From: Bacteriovoracaceae bacterium
Lineage (GTDB): Bacteria > Bdellovibrionota > Bacteriovoracia > Bacteriovoracales > Bacteriovoracaceae
DNA length: 64,000 nucleotides
Assembly: GCA_023701435.1 (NCBI GenBank)
Contig: JAMPXB010000013.1
Coordinates: 1 to 64,000 of the forward strand
Direction: 5' to 3'
Position 1 is the stretch's first letter, and every line of letters begins with the position of its first letter. The notes under the pieces were generated by a model, which saw nothing but the letters and a program-made list of their open reading frames with translations, was not told the origin of the DNA and did no database searches. Shown piece by piece: positions 9,046-18,969 of the stretch. A program made the translations under genes and the position numbers.

Positions 9046-10512
9046 GTGGGAGAACAGGTGGACTTATTAAACTTTTTTTTTGCTAACAATATAATATTAA
9101 GGGAGTGCTTTGATGCTTTAAAAGCGGGTGTCCTAATTACAGATCGAAACAGTCAAATAGTTTATGCCAATACTTACTCAAGAGATATATTAAGATGTGA
9201 TCTTACTGGGATGTCCCCTGCACCGTGGAGAAATAATGAGTCCCTTAAGCGCATCTTAAATGGAGAAGATCTCCCTGAGTTTAAGATGAGGATCACCATT
9301 GACAACACTGATTGTTGTTTAGCGATTAAGGCGATTCCTTTAAAAAATCAAGAAGGCTCTGTATTGGGTGCTTTCATTAATTTTCACGATATCACTGAGG
9401 ATTATCTGCAAGAAAAGATGATGTTGAAAAAACAAGGATTTTATCAGCGTTTATTGGATTTGATACCAGCCTATATCATCATGAAAAATCTCGATGGTAT
9501 TTATGTCTTTAGCAATAAATTTTTTAATGAAGCATTTAGCAATGGTCCGGTATTGGGAAAAAAAACTATACAACTGTTTTCATCTGAAACAAATAGGATG
9601 ATTAATGAAAACGATGCCCGGGTCATAAAGCAAGAAAAGGTCTTGGAGTTTATTGAAAACCTGCCCCATAAAGACGGAACTCTTCATATTTGCCGAACTA
9701 TTCGTTTCCCCACCTATGATGAAGAAAATAATATTGATGGGATTTGTGCCATCGCTTTAGATGAAACAGAAAAAATTGCCCAGCAAAAGAAGGCTGAAAA
9801 GGAGCGAGTTAATAATATCAACGCCACGAAGCTTGCTTCCTTGGGAACTTTAGCAGCTGAAATAGGTCATGAGATCAACAATCCATTAGGTATTATGAAA
9901 ACTTCAGTGATGGTCTTAAGAGAAATGATTGAAAAAAATGAACCCGTGAAAGATCAGCTCCATCAAGTGGGAATAATCGATCAGACGCTGGATAGAATAA
10001 ATAATATTGTTAAGGCGTTAAAGTTTTTATCTCGGGATAGTACTAATGAAGAATTCGCACTCTGTTCAGTGGGTGACATTATTGCCGATACCGAAATCCT
10101 TTGTCGCACAAAGTTAAAGTTGAAAAATGTGAAATATCATTTTGACCAGGGCGAGGTCGATTTGAACGAAACTATCCCCTGTAATAGAGTCCAAATTTCA
10201 CAAGTCCTGCTCAATGTTTTTGTAAATGCCATTGACGCCGTCTCTGAGCAGATCACCCCTGTCATTAAACTCAGACTGGAGCAAGATGAGGATTTTCTCT
10301 ATTTTAAAATTTCAGATAATGGACAGGGTGTTCCCCAAGAATTAAGGGCGAAGATTTTTGAACCATTTTTTACCACTAAAAAGTTAGGAATGGGAACAGG
10401 ACTAGGCTTAAGTATCTCGAAAGACATTATGGAAAAACATGCCGGTGATCTCCTGCTAAGTGAAACAGAAGATAACAATTGCTTTATAATAAAACTTCCT
10501 CGGAAACTTTAA
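9046..10512 (+). CDS. PAS-domain sensor histidine kinase (GTG start)
   Basis: Two PAS-like regions; H-box EIGHEINNPLG; N/G boxes NAIDAV, DNGQGVP, GTGLGLSISK. Confidence 0.95.
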   Translation: MGEQVDLLNFFFANNIILRECFDALKAGVLITDRNSQIVYANTYSRDILRCDLTGMSPAPWRNNESLKRILNGEDLPEFKMRITIDNTDCCLAIKAIPLKNQEGSVLGAFINFHDITEDYLQEKMMLKKQGFYQRLLDLIPAYIIMKNLDGIYVFSNKFFNEAFSNGPVLGKKTIQLFSSETNRMINENDARVIKQEKVLEFIENLPHKDGTLHICRTIRFPTYDEENNIDGICAIALDETEKIAQQKKAEKERVNNINATKLASLGTLAAEIGHEINNPLGIMKTSVMVLREMIEKNEPVKDQLHQVGIIDQTLDRINNIVKALKFLSRDSTNEEFALCSVGDIIADTEILCRTKLKLKNVKYHFDQGEVDLNETIPCNRVQISQVLLNVFVNAIDAVSEQITPVIKLRLEQDEDFLYFKISDNGQGVPQELRAKIFEPFFTTKKLGMGTGLGLSISKDIMEKHAGDLLLSETEDNNCFIIKLPRKL

Positions 10513-10526
10513 GGAGAACCTGCCTG

Positions 10527-10605
10527 ATATTCTTAAGGGAAAGAATGATCGGAATATTTAGATCGGCATAAGGTTTCTTGAGTTTCATTTAGCATTGTGT
10601 GAGAA
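10527..10605. repeat. ~80-bp direct repeat, copy 2 (partner 7044..7123)
   Basis: Nearly identical to 7044..7123; sits directly upstream of the gene at 10613. Confidence 0.98.
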
Positions 10606-10612
10606 TCCGGCC

Positions 10613-11629
10613 ATGTTGTTTCTTCACAAAATTCCGCTGATCACCTGGACGCCGAAAGGACTCTATTGTACCGCCGGTGATTTTTATATTGATCCTCATC
10701 GGGCAGTTGATCTTGCTGTCGTCACTCACGCTCACTCCGATCATGCCCGCCGTGGCAGTAAAAAATATATCTGTGTAGATAGCGGCGCTGAATTGTTGAA
10801 GACCAGACTGGGAAAGAAAATTGAAGTGGAAACTTACCGCTACGGTGAAACCTTTCAACTGGGTAAAGTTAAAGTCAGTCTGCACTCTGCCGGGCATATC
10901 CTGGGATCGGCGCAGGTTCGGGTGGAGCTGGATGGAGAGGTATGGGTCGCCTCGGGTGACTACAAACGTGATCATGATCCAAGTTGTGATCCTTTTGAAA
11001 GTGTGGCCTGTGATACCTTCATCACTGAAGCAACTTTCGGAACTCCCAAATTTGTCTGGCAAAAAAATATCAATCATGGGCAGATGATTCATGATTGGTG
11101 GATCAATAATGAAAAGAAGGGAATAAACTCAATTCTTTTTGGATATTCCCTGGGTAAGGCGCAGAGAATTCTGGCCGAACTTCATGCCTACGCTCATAAA
11201 CCTGTACTCATTCATTCGACCATTCATGAACTGACCGAATGCTACCGTAGACAGGACCGTAATATGGCACCCACTGAAATTATGAGCGAGAAAAACCTTA
11301 CTGGTGAGTTGATCCTGGCCCCGCCTTCTATCCTGACCGATGGTTGGACCCCTTATTTGGGAAGTTATAAAACGGCTTTCGCTTCGGGATGGATGCAAAA
11401 CTCCAACTGGAATCGCTATGATCGCGGATTTGTCATGTCTGATCATGCTGACTGGAACGATCTTAATCAAACCATTAAAGAATCAGGAGCCAGGAGAGTT
11501 TACGTCCAGCATCGGGACGGGGCGCTGGTCCGGCATTTAAAGAAAGAGGGCCTTGAAGCCTATCCGATTGCCGACCTGGATATTGAATTGTTCATGCCTA
11601 AGTCCGGTGAAAATCTGGTCTTGATATGA
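10613..11629 (+). CDS. MBL-fold ligase-associated DNA exonuclease / mRNA 3'-processing-factor-like protein
   Basis: VVTHAHSDHARRGS, HSAGHILGSAQV, SGDYKRDHDP, MSDHADWNDL motifs. Confidence 0.88.
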   Translation: MLFLHKIPLITWTPKGLYCTAGDFYIDPHRAVDLAVVTHAHSDHARRGSKKYICVDSGAELLKTRLGKKIEVETYRYGETFQLGKVKVSLHSAGHILGSAQVRVELDGEVWVASGDYKRDHDPSCDPFESVACDTFITEATFGTPKFVWQKNINHGQMIHDWWINNEKKGINSILFGYSLGKAQRILAELHAYAHKPVLIHSTIHELTECYRRQDRNMAPTEIMSEKNLTGELILAPPSILTDGWTPYLGSYKTAFASGWMQNSNWNRYDRGFVMSDHADWNDLNQTIKESGARRVYVQHRDGALVRHLKKEGLEAYPIADLDIELFMPKSGENLVLI

Positions 11630-14007
11630 AAGTCATCAAAATATCTGTTCAGGACTTTGCTCTGCCGGCACCCCGACGGGGCAGTATTGAGCCTTCTTCC
11701 GGCATCGGCACCAGCTTGCAGCTGGGCATGGAACTCCATCAAAAAGTTCAAGCGGCGAGAAAAAAAGATCATCCAGATTATCAGTGCGAGCTGCCTGTCT
11801 CTTGGACTTTTGAAAAAGATAATTATCAGTTTGAAGTGCAAGGCCGACTGGATGGATTCTTTCCGGGTGATAAGCCCCGGATTGAGGAAATTAAATCGAG
11901 CTTCAATATTTTTGAACTTTCTAAAAAATTAAAAGACCGAAGATTTGATCATCCTTATTTTGTGCAACTCCTCACTTATGGTTACTTCCATTGGCTGGAA
12001 CATGGAAAAAAACCAGCTCTCAGTTTTCACCTGATTTCCTCCCGCCGGGACGAAAGCCAGGATGTCGAAGTCTATTGGGACCTTAAAGAGTATGAGGCCT
12101 GGCTGGCCCGTCGTCTGGATGAATTGGTAGTGGAAGCGGTTAAAGCGGAAAAAAGATTTTTACGAAGAAATAAACTCTCAGGGAATATGCCCTTTCCATT
12201 CGCCCGTCCCCGCAGGGGCCAGCTGGAGTTGATTGATTTTATCGAAAAGGGCATGAGTGACGGCAAGAAGATGATGCTTCAGGCGCCGACTGGTTTAGGA
12301 AAAACGATCGGAGTACTCTATCCCTCCCTAAAAGAAGCCTTGGCACGCGGGCAGAGAGTGGTTTATCTCACTCCTAAGAATAGCCAGCAGAGTGTGGCGG
12401 AAGAAGCGGTGGAAAAACTGCAGGCTCAGGGCTGCGCCACCAAGTCCCTCACCATTACCGCTAAAAGTAAAATGTGCCTTAAGGCCGAGCCTCTATGTAA
12501 TCCGGAGTACTGCGAATTTGCCAAAAACTACTACGACAAATTAATTACTCATGATCTTAAGAATGAACTGGCCCGAAAAAAGAAACTCACTTCGCGAGTG
12601 ATGAAAAACTTAGGAAACAAGTATGAAGTCTGTCCCTTTGAGCTTCAACTGGAGGCGATTCCCGAAGCTGATACCGTCATTTGTGATTATAATTATGTCT
12701 TTGGTCATGATGGTGTTTTAGGAAAAATCAGTGCCGCCGGTTTTGAGCAGAATGGAAAACCCAATCTGGTGATTGATGAGGCCCACAACCTTCCGGCGCG
12801 ATCAATGGGAAACTTCTCGCCAGCGCTCTCCAGTTCCTTTTTAGAGGGCTTAAGAGAGGAATTTGAGGGGTTACCCAAGCGCTTTCAGCGGGAAGGGGAG
12901 GAGCTCCTTGATTTGTGTCTGGAGACCTTAAAAGAATTCACACCCGAGGTGCGGGAAACGAGGAAGCTGGCACTGGAGGCAGAAGCCTTTGTAGCGGTGA
13001 ATGAAGAATTAAAATCTTTCTTAAGCGCCTATCTTGACTCGGATACCGAAATTAAATCCAGAGATGTTGTTTTAAGAATGGTTTTTTATTGGGGAGAGTT
13101 CACTGACATTCTCTCAGAGCTCAGGCCCTCTCAGCAGGAATTTTTTATCACCGGCCAATATGACGGTAAACATCACTCGGTGAAGATTACCTGTTGTGAT
13201 GCCTCCAACCTGATTAAAGAACGTTATCAGTACTTTCAAAACACCGTCGCCTTCTCGGCGACTCTTAAGCCTTTTGATTATTATGCAAAATTGTCCGGTC
13301 TTGAAGGGACGGACTTAATTCAGGAGGAGTTTAAATCTCCCTTTAGTCAGGATAACCGTAAGGTGTTGATCATTCCGCAGATCTCTACCAAATTCTCGGT
13401 GAGAAACCAAAACTATCCCAAAATCGCTGATACCATAGAACGAGTGCTTAAACTCAAATCAGGTAACTACCTGGCCTTTTTTCCAAGTTTTGATTTTATG
13501 GAAAAGGTGCTGTCACTATTCTCTCCGCCCAACGGATTCAGGGTACTGAAGCAAAAAAGATATATGAGCAGTGATGAGGTTGAGAACACGCTCGAGTTAT
13601 TAAAAGTGCAATCATCTCCCATGATTCTTTTTGCCGTCCAAGGAGGAGTGTTTTCTGAAGGGGTAGATTATGCGGGAGATATGGTTATCGGCGCTTTTGT
13701 CGTGGGTCCACCGCTGCCAAGTTTTGATTTTGAACGTGAGCGCATGAAGGATTATTACGAGTCTTCCTATCAAGCAGGCTTTGATTATGCCTATACTTTT
13801 CCCGCTATGGCCCGTGCCGTTCAGGCCGCTGGAAGGGTCATCCGCTCAGAGAATGATAAGGGCATTATTATTCTGATGGATGACCGATTCCTGGAGAAGA
13901 GTTACGGCCAGTCCCTGCCGGATGACTGGTTCGACCAATCACCGCGGGAACTAGTTTCCAAAAGCATCTTAAGCGACATTCAAAACTTCTGGGATCGTCA
14001 CACGTGA
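11626..14007 (+). CDS. RecB-like PD-(D/E)XK nuclease fused to XPD/DinG-type superfamily 2 helicase
   Basis: N-term EIKSS...QLLTYGYFH; QAPTGLGKTIGVLYP (Walker A), four-Cys FeS region (CLKAEPLCNPEYC...C), VIDEAHNLPAR (DEAH), QAAGRVIRSENDKG (motif VI). Confidence 0.9.
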   Translation: MKVIKISVQDFALPAPRRGSIEPSSGIGTSLQLGMELHQKVQAARKKDHPDYQCELPVSWTFEKDNYQFEVQGRLDGFFPGDKPRIEEIKSSFNIFELSKKLKDRRFDHPYFVQLLTYGYFHWLEHGKKPALSFHLISSRRDESQDVEVYWDLKEYEAWLARRLDELVVEAVKAEKRFLRRNKLSGNMPFPFARPRRGQLELIDFIEKGMSDGKKMMLQAPTGLGKTIGVLYPSLKEALARGQRVVYLTPKNSQQSVAEEAVEKLQAQGCATKSLTITAKSKMCLKAEPLCNPEYCEFAKNYYDKLITHDLKNELARKKKLTSRVMKNLGNKYEVCPFELQLEAIPEADTVICDYNYVFGHDGVLGKISAAGFEQNGKPNLVIDEAHNLPARSMGNFSPALSSSFLEGLREEFEGLPKRFQREGEELLDLCLETLKEFTPEVRETRKLALEAEAFVAVNEELKSFLSAYLDSDTEIKSRDVVLRMVFYWGEFTDILSELRPSQQEFFITGQYDGKHHSVKITCCDASNLIKERYQYFQNTVAFSATLKPFDYYAKLSGLEGTDLIQEEFKSPFSQDNRKVLIIPQISTKFSVRNQNYPKIADTIERVLKLKSGNYLAFFPSFDFMEKVLSLFSPPNGFRVLKQKRYMSSDEVENTLELLKVQSSPMILFAVQGGVFSEGVDYAGDMVIGAFVVGPPLPSFDFERERMKDYYESSYQAGFDYAYTFPAMARAVQAAGRVIRSENDKGIIILMDDRFLEKSYGQSLPDDWFDQSPRELVSKSILSDIQNFWDRHT

Positions 14008-14255
14008 GTGATTTGCCGCTTGCTGATAACTGCCCGATAAATGGCAAGCAGGATAACTGCCCCAATTACCGAGGCTACAAAGCCTGCTGGCTCACCTTGA
14101 TCGTACCAGCCCAGAGAGCTTCCGAGAAAGTTAGCGACAAAGGCTCCCGCCACACCGAGAAGCATGGTGATGATCCATCCGCCAGGATCTCGTCCAGGCA
14201 TCAGAAATTTTGCGATTGCGCCTACAATGAGTCCTACTACTAAAGTCCAAAGCAT
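13998..14255 (-). CDS. GlsB/YeaQ/YmgE family (transglycosylase-associated) membrane protein
   Basis: LIVGAIAKFLMPGRDPGGWIITMLLGVAGAFVANFLG; AGGAGG RBS before ATG at 14255. Confidence 0.9.
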   Translation of the reverse strand: MLWTLVVGLIVGAIAKFLMPGRDPGGWIITMLLGVAGAFVANFLGSSLGWYDQGEPAGFVASVIGAVILLAIYRAVISKRQITHV

Positions 14256-14443
14256 ACCTGCCTCCTTGAGCTTGGGAACAACTGCTTTTAGTTCTGCAAG
14301 CTTTACGCCACTAAAATGGAAGTAAAAAGCTCCAGCACTGTTCATTTTTTCCTCCCTAGGGAAGTCCAACCCCCTTTTTATCAATAGTTCCAATTTTTAT
14401 TCCGAAAAGTATGGAAACGACCAACTTGAAAAAAGGAATTTTC

Positions 14444-15238
14444 ATGAAACGATTATTATTCGCTCTGGTACTTTGCGCGGATGTCGCCTTTGCCGGAAAC
14501 CTCGCTATCAATGTAAAAAACTTTAATTTTAACTATACCAGCCCTTCAGGCGAAGGGTCTGCGACCGCCTTCTCCCGCAATCAACTCATCGATCAAGGGG
14601 TCTTTGTTCGGGTGGAAAAAGTTGACCAAAATTTTCTCTTAAACGTATCAGGTGCAGAAACTCAGGAATTCGTTCTGGAGAATGCGCCGTCATTTATGAC
14701 GGAAGCTGAAACCATGTCGGTTACTGGATTTAATCTGGACCTGGGCCAACAACTTACCATGAATCTTTCCCAGGGAAGATTTAACTCCAGAAATGATTCA
14801 TTGAAGCTCGATGGCCTGACCTTAAACTGCAGCCGGGACGTGGCCAAGACTGAAGTTATGGATCAATTGATTGCAGGGTGTGTTCAGAAGATGGCCCTTA
14901 AAACTTCAAAGTTTTCTTCTCAAACCTCAGAAGAAGTTTTAGTTAAGGCCCTCGCTGACGTCGCTCCCCTGATCGCCGTTGGTGTGAATAGTATTGATAT
15001 GCAAATTAACGGTGGAAAATTCGTCTTGGCGGCAGACGTTCAGGCAGACGTTTCAGGCAAAGTTAAAGGTTCTGGAAACATCAGCTATGATGCTGTTACA
15101 GGAATGATGACTATTAAAATCACTGAAGTGAAATTTAGTTTCCTCAATATTACCAATAAGGTTTTTGAAGAACTAAAAAAGAATGAAAATGAAAAACTTA
15201 AAGTCAGCAAACCTTACGTCTATTTGAAACTAAAGTAA
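14444..15238 (+). CDS. Secreted protein of unknown function
   Basis: Signal peptide MKRLLFALVLCADVAFAG; coding-like ORF. Confidence 0.75.
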   Translation: MKRLLFALVLCADVAFAGNLAINVKNFNFNYTSPSGEGSATAFSRNQLIDQGVFVRVEKVDQNFLLNVSGAETQEFVLENAPSFMTEAETMSVTGFNLDLGQQLTMNLSQGRFNSRNDSLKLDGLTLNCSRDVAKTEVMDQLIAGCVQKMALKTSKFSSQTSEEVLVKALADVAPLIAVGVNSIDMQINGGKFVLAADVQADVSGKVKGSGNISYDAVTGMMTIKITEVKFSFLNITNKVFEELKKNENEKLKVSKPYVYLKLK

Positions 15239-15244
15239 CAAACT

Positions 15245-15272
15245 GAAGGCTGGTTTTTAACCAGCCTTTTTT
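15245..15272. terminator. Terminator between convergent genes
   Basis: AAGGCTGG-tttttaa-CCAGCCTT-TTTT. Confidence 0.85.
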
Positions 15273-15781
15273 GTGACCTCTACGACAATTAGATGATTTG
15301 AAAAAAGATTCACAATATCACCGTTCTCCAATTCAAGTAATTCGTCATTTCCCAGATCATAGGCAAAGAGCCAGTCGGTGGTGCACTGAAGCTCAATTTC
15401 TGCGGGAGAATCTTTAATCACTTCCACCGTGGCCTTACCCCAGTTGCGATTGATCATGACATTGAAGTCCTGTAACGGACCATCGAGGAGACGACAGAAT
15501 ATAGCTGCTTCACCCGGGAAGAAGAGCGGTGGTGTGTTCATCGTTAATTTTTTTTGCAGATAGGTATCAGTGAAAATGAGCTGGCAACCTTTTCCTTTCA
15601 ACAGATAAAGATGACGATCCACACCCGGAAAAAATGAGAATTCCCCATCCTGGGCCACGTCTGCCCTGGAGAGACGCAGAAGAAATTCACCGTTCTCGGG
15701 GAGGCGAAACAATTCTGTGGTTTGGCCGCCACCGTTTTTCCAGGGCATGGTTATAAAGTTATCTTTAGTAAAACGCTTCAT
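15257..15781 (-). CDS. HutD/Ves family protein
   Basis: MPWKNGGGQTTELFRLP, LLRLSRADVAQDGEFSFFPGVDRHLYLLKG. Confidence 0.9.
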   Translation of the reverse strand: MKRFTKDNFITMPWKNGGGQTTELFRLPENGEFLLRLSRADVAQDGEFSFFPGVDRHLYLLKGKGCQLIFTDTYLQKKLTMNTPPLFFPGEAAIFCRLLDGPLQDFNVMINRNWGKATVEVIKDSPAEIELQCTTDWLFAYDLGNDELLELENGDIVNLFSNHLIVVEVTKKAG

Positions 15782-15837
15782 AATGGTTCTCAAATATTGG
15801 CATCAGTTCTGCATTATCTTATCGAAAGGAGAGCACT

Positions 15838-16062
15838 ATGGAAAACATTCCTGGTAAACAGAAGTCTGACTATAATGATGGTGAGAATGTCACCCACTAT
15901 TTAGGTAATGATGACTATGAAGGGGCAAACTTGCCTGAGATTAATGAAGTAAAGTATAATAAACTGCTAGAAGGCAAAGAAGCTTTAGGAAATGAGTTAG
16001 AGGAAGAAGAGGAAATCGAAAAGAAATATTATTCTTCTATGGAAGATCAAGACTATGAATGA
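15838..16062 (+). CDS. Small acidic hypothetical protein
   Basis: 74-aa ORF with upstream AAGGAGAG; Asp/Glu-rich. Confidence 0.6.
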   Translation: MENIPGKQKSDYNDGENVTHYLGNDDYEGANLPEINEVKYNKLLEGKEALGNELEEEEEIEKKYYSSMEDQDYE

Positions 16063-16472
16063 AGTAAGCTCTGGGCCCAATCCAACACTTCTTTGATTCT
16101 AGGAACAACGAGCATCTGAGCTTGTGGATAAGTCAGCCATTTAAATTGGTGATGTTCAATGACCCCAGTTACGGGGTTAGGCAATAATTTAACCTCCCTA
16201 TCTTCCTTAATCCTTATTAGATAGTAGCGCGCTATTTTTCCTCTACCATAGGTCTTGGTTTCGATGAAGACCTTGTCATACGGAGTCGAAAATTTTGTCA
16301 AGCCGGTTTCTTCTGCCAGTTCTCTAATTGCCGCATCCCAAGGGTCTTCGTTTTCTTCCACCATGCCTTTGGGAAAGTCCCAATAACTATAGGCACGCAA
16401 AAAGAGGAATTCCCAATGATTTCCAGCTTTACGAATAGGGATGACACCAGCCGATAAGGATTTGGTTTTCAT
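16053..16472 (-). CDS. NUDIX hydrolase
   Basis: Nudix box G-x5-E...WDAAIRELAEETGL. Confidence 0.93.
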   Translation of the reverse strand: MKTKSLSAGVIPIRKAGNHWEFLFLRAYSYWDFPKGMVEENEDPWDAAIRELAEETGLTKFSTPYDKVFIETKTYGRGKIARYYLIRIKEDREVKLLPNPVTGVIEHHQFKWLTYPQAQMLVVPRIKEVLDWAQSLLHS

Positions 16473-16598
16473 ATTTAACTATTAACTCAGGATCGTTATC
16501 TCCGATAGTTTTAGTCTTCTCATGCAAGGAATTGTCATAGATGTATTGATTGATCAGAATAGGGATGGGGGTTAGCCTAATAAGATCAGGAGTTACCT

Positions 16599-17366
16599 AT
16601 GATTAAATCTTTGATCCTATTTCCTTTTCTTATTTCCAGTGCTTTGAGTGCAACTATTATTCCTTTTGAAAGGGATGTTCCTCGAGTGGAGCGCTTCGAT
16701 TATATTACCGCTAACAATCGCGAATCTAAGCACTACCTAAGTCATTTTGGCAGTTATGCTGATGAGCTTTATTATCGAGGATTTGGTATTCACAATGTTG
16801 GTCCCAATGACATTGTTCCCACGACTCCGGAGTGGATAGATTATCCTAGTCGAGAATTCTTTTTCAACACCAATGATCATGCCCGCCGAGACACTTTTAT
16901 CTGGATCACAGATTCAATTGGCTCAAATTCTGTTTCTGATTATGCTGAAACGATTTTGTTCTTTTTACCACGACAGAATCAGATGCATGTAGAAGAGCAT
17001 GATGAGTCGTTAGCGGTGACTTTAACTACAGGCGAGGAAGTAAGTTTCTTTAAAAAGTATAAGACCTTGGATGGTGGAGTTCTGAAAGAAGAGCCGGTGG
17101 ATCTGAACCCGATTCGTTCTGAAAGAAAGCATGCTCAGCTAGCTTACTCCGGGAAAGGGATCATTTTAAGATCTGACGCCTGGGGCGCTGATCCCCGTCT
17201 GGCCAAGACCGTTCAAGTCTTGAAGGCCGGCCTGCCCGCCTGTAACATTTCCGGGCCAACCTTCTGGACACAAGAGGGTTTCCCGAAATTTAAATTTGTA
17301 AGAGATGAAGATGCCTATGCGGTTATTATGGAAAAATGCGGTCAAGAATACTTGCCAGAGATGTAG
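16599..17366 (+). CDS. Secreted hypothetical protein
   Basis: Signal peptide MIKSLILFPFLISSALSA; strong ORF. Confidence 0.75.
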   Translation: MIKSLILFPFLISSALSATIIPFERDVPRVERFDYITANNRESKHYLSHFGSYADELYYRGFGIHNVGPNDIVPTTPEWIDYPSREFFFNTNDHARRDTFIWITDSIGSNSVSDYAETILFFLPRQNQMHVEEHDESLAVTLTTGEEVSFFKKYKTLDGGVLKEEPVDLNPIRSERKHAQLAYSGKGIILRSDAWGADPRLAKTVQVLKAGLPACNISGPTFWTQEGFPKFKFVRDEDAYAVIMEKCGQEYLPEM

Positions 17367-17697
17367 CCTTCTTTCTCTGTGGATAGTTATTTCTTGTGCC
17401 AATTTGACGGAATCAGGCAGCAAGGTCACTTTCATCGAGTCCAATGAAGGGGCCTTTGAGATGCAAGAAATAGCGGATAAGCTGATTGCCAAAGAAGAGT
17501 GCAAGTACCTGGGTTTTATAGATGCTGATACGGCCCTTTTTCCCGGGTCGTATTCAGTTCACGAGAACGAGATTCACTCTGCTTTACGAAACCGGGCGGC
17601 AAAGGTCGGGGCCAATTTAGTCATTGCTAACTTTTATCAAAAGCCGGCACAAGGGATTGTTCTCTTGTGCCCGGAAGAATTCTTAAGCCAGCACTAA
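17305..17697 (+). CDS. DUF4156-like lipoprotein (start uncertain)
   Basis: LLSLWIVISCANL lipobox-like; RNRAAKVGANLVIANF; overlaps the upstream gene, so the true start may be a non-ATG codon further in. Confidence 0.55.
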   Translation: MKMPMRLLWKNAVKNTCQRCSLLSLWIVISCANLTESGSKVTFIESNEGAFEMQEIADKLIAKEECKYLGFIDADTALFPGSYSVHENEIHSALRNRAAKVGANLVIANFYQKPAQGIVLLCPEEFLSQH

Positions 17698-18884
17698 ATT
17701 CCAATTTCCAACTGTAAGCGGTAGATCCACTGACCTGCATAAAGGTCCTTAACGTGATTCATTTCCTCAGCATAAGTAATATCGGTTTGAACTTTGATTT
17801 TATGGCCATCAATATACTTACTTAGAGCACCGGTATATTGATTCTGATCATTGGCGCCTTCCAGGGTGTCGCGGTCGGCCCATATTTTGGTAAAGCGCAG
17901 CGCCGGTTCAATGTTGTTCTCAAGAAGATACCCGATTTGAGTATTTAAGCCCTGGCCTTTATAAATAACAACTTGATTGGCCCCATCCATGAAAACTGGA
18001 TCACTCGTCCAGCGATTGGCATATTCGGCCATCCAGGAAAATCCCTGGTACTTGAAAATTAAATCGGCAAAGTAAGTCTCAAGATCTGCATTAAGCCCTT
18101 CGGTTTCGTATTGGCGGCCTAGTTGTCCGCCAGGGCGAGTGGCCTTCTTGTTGGCAGAGTAGACTGCACCGAGTGCAAGTTTCGGCGATGTTTCGCGGGA
18201 TAAGTCCGCCTCAAAATAGTCGCCATTGTCCTTGAAGTTTCCCAAAGGAAGCCATTCAATTCTGGAAGTGTAGGCGAGTCCATTATCTTGGTTATTAGTA
18301 GAGCGACCGTCACCGTTTGAAATAGCGAGTTTGATCCAAAAAGGTTTTTCGACTCCGATGCGATGGTACACCTGTGCTCCTATATCTCGATCCAGATTGA
18401 AGGTAGCGTTTAGCAGTGAGCGGTCAACAAATTGCTGTGCACCGGAAGATATGACGCGTTCACGGTTCCCAGGCAATTTGGTCTGACCATACCAAAGAAC
18501 AGTGGAATCAGATAATTTCCAACCGACCACGGCGTCTCGTAAAATGTTGGGATATTCGGTGCGGTCATAATCAAAGTCTCCGCGGGTGAATGAGAATTGA
18601 AACTTATAAAGAAGTCGAGGATCAAGCAGGTGACCTTCCAGGCGTAGACGGGCCCTACGAACCTCGAAGTTGATAGCTTCAGGTGATAAATCTTCAGAGT
18701 CAGTGGACTCGTAGGTAAATCTATTTTGAACGCGAAAACGAAAGTGTGCCTTAAAATGGTGAGGCTCATGTTCAAATACCAGACCATCTTTAAAATAAGT
18801 GATGGTATCACCAACGGTGGAAATTTCCTGGGCGCAAACATGGGTGGTCATAGTTAAAAGCAGGCATCCAAAAATCAGTTTCAA
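17694..18884 (-). CDS. Phosphate-selective porin O/P-like outer membrane protein
   Basis: Signal peptide; FRFRVQNRFTYES...FEVRRARLRLEGHLLDPRLLYKFQFSF. Confidence 0.85.
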   Translation of the reverse strand: MKLIFGCLLLTMTTHVCAQEISTVGDTITYFKDGLVFEHEPHHFKAHFRFRVQNRFTYESTDSEDLSPEAINFEVRRARLRLEGHLLDPRLLYKFQFSFTRGDFDYDRTEYPNILRDAVVGWKLSDSTVLWYGQTKLPGNRERVISSGAQQFVDRSLLNATFNLDRDIGAQVYHRIGVEKPFWIKLAISNGDGRSTNNQDNGLAYTSRIEWLPLGNFKDNGDYFEADLSRETSPKLALGAVYSANKKATRPGGQLGRQYETEGLNADLETYFADLIFKYQGFSWMAEYANRWTSDPVFMDGANQVVIYKGQGLNTQIGYLLENNIEPALRFTKIWADRDTLEGANDQNQYTGALSKYIDGHKIKVQTDITYAEEMNHVKDLYAGQWIYRLQLEIGI

Positions 18885-18969
18885 AACGAATCCCTTTTTA
18901 ATTAGATTAAATAGGTATTCTAATTTTAAAATCCTTTAATGTCTAAGGCACTTGGGCTATTTTTAAGTT

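Noticed and set aside
10589-11092. Minus-strand 167-aa ORF and similar antisense ORFs (11129..11470, 60317..61015, 58600..58854)
   Set aside because: Lie antisense to well-supported genes (MBL exonuclease, RluA, SDR) and show no recognisable domains
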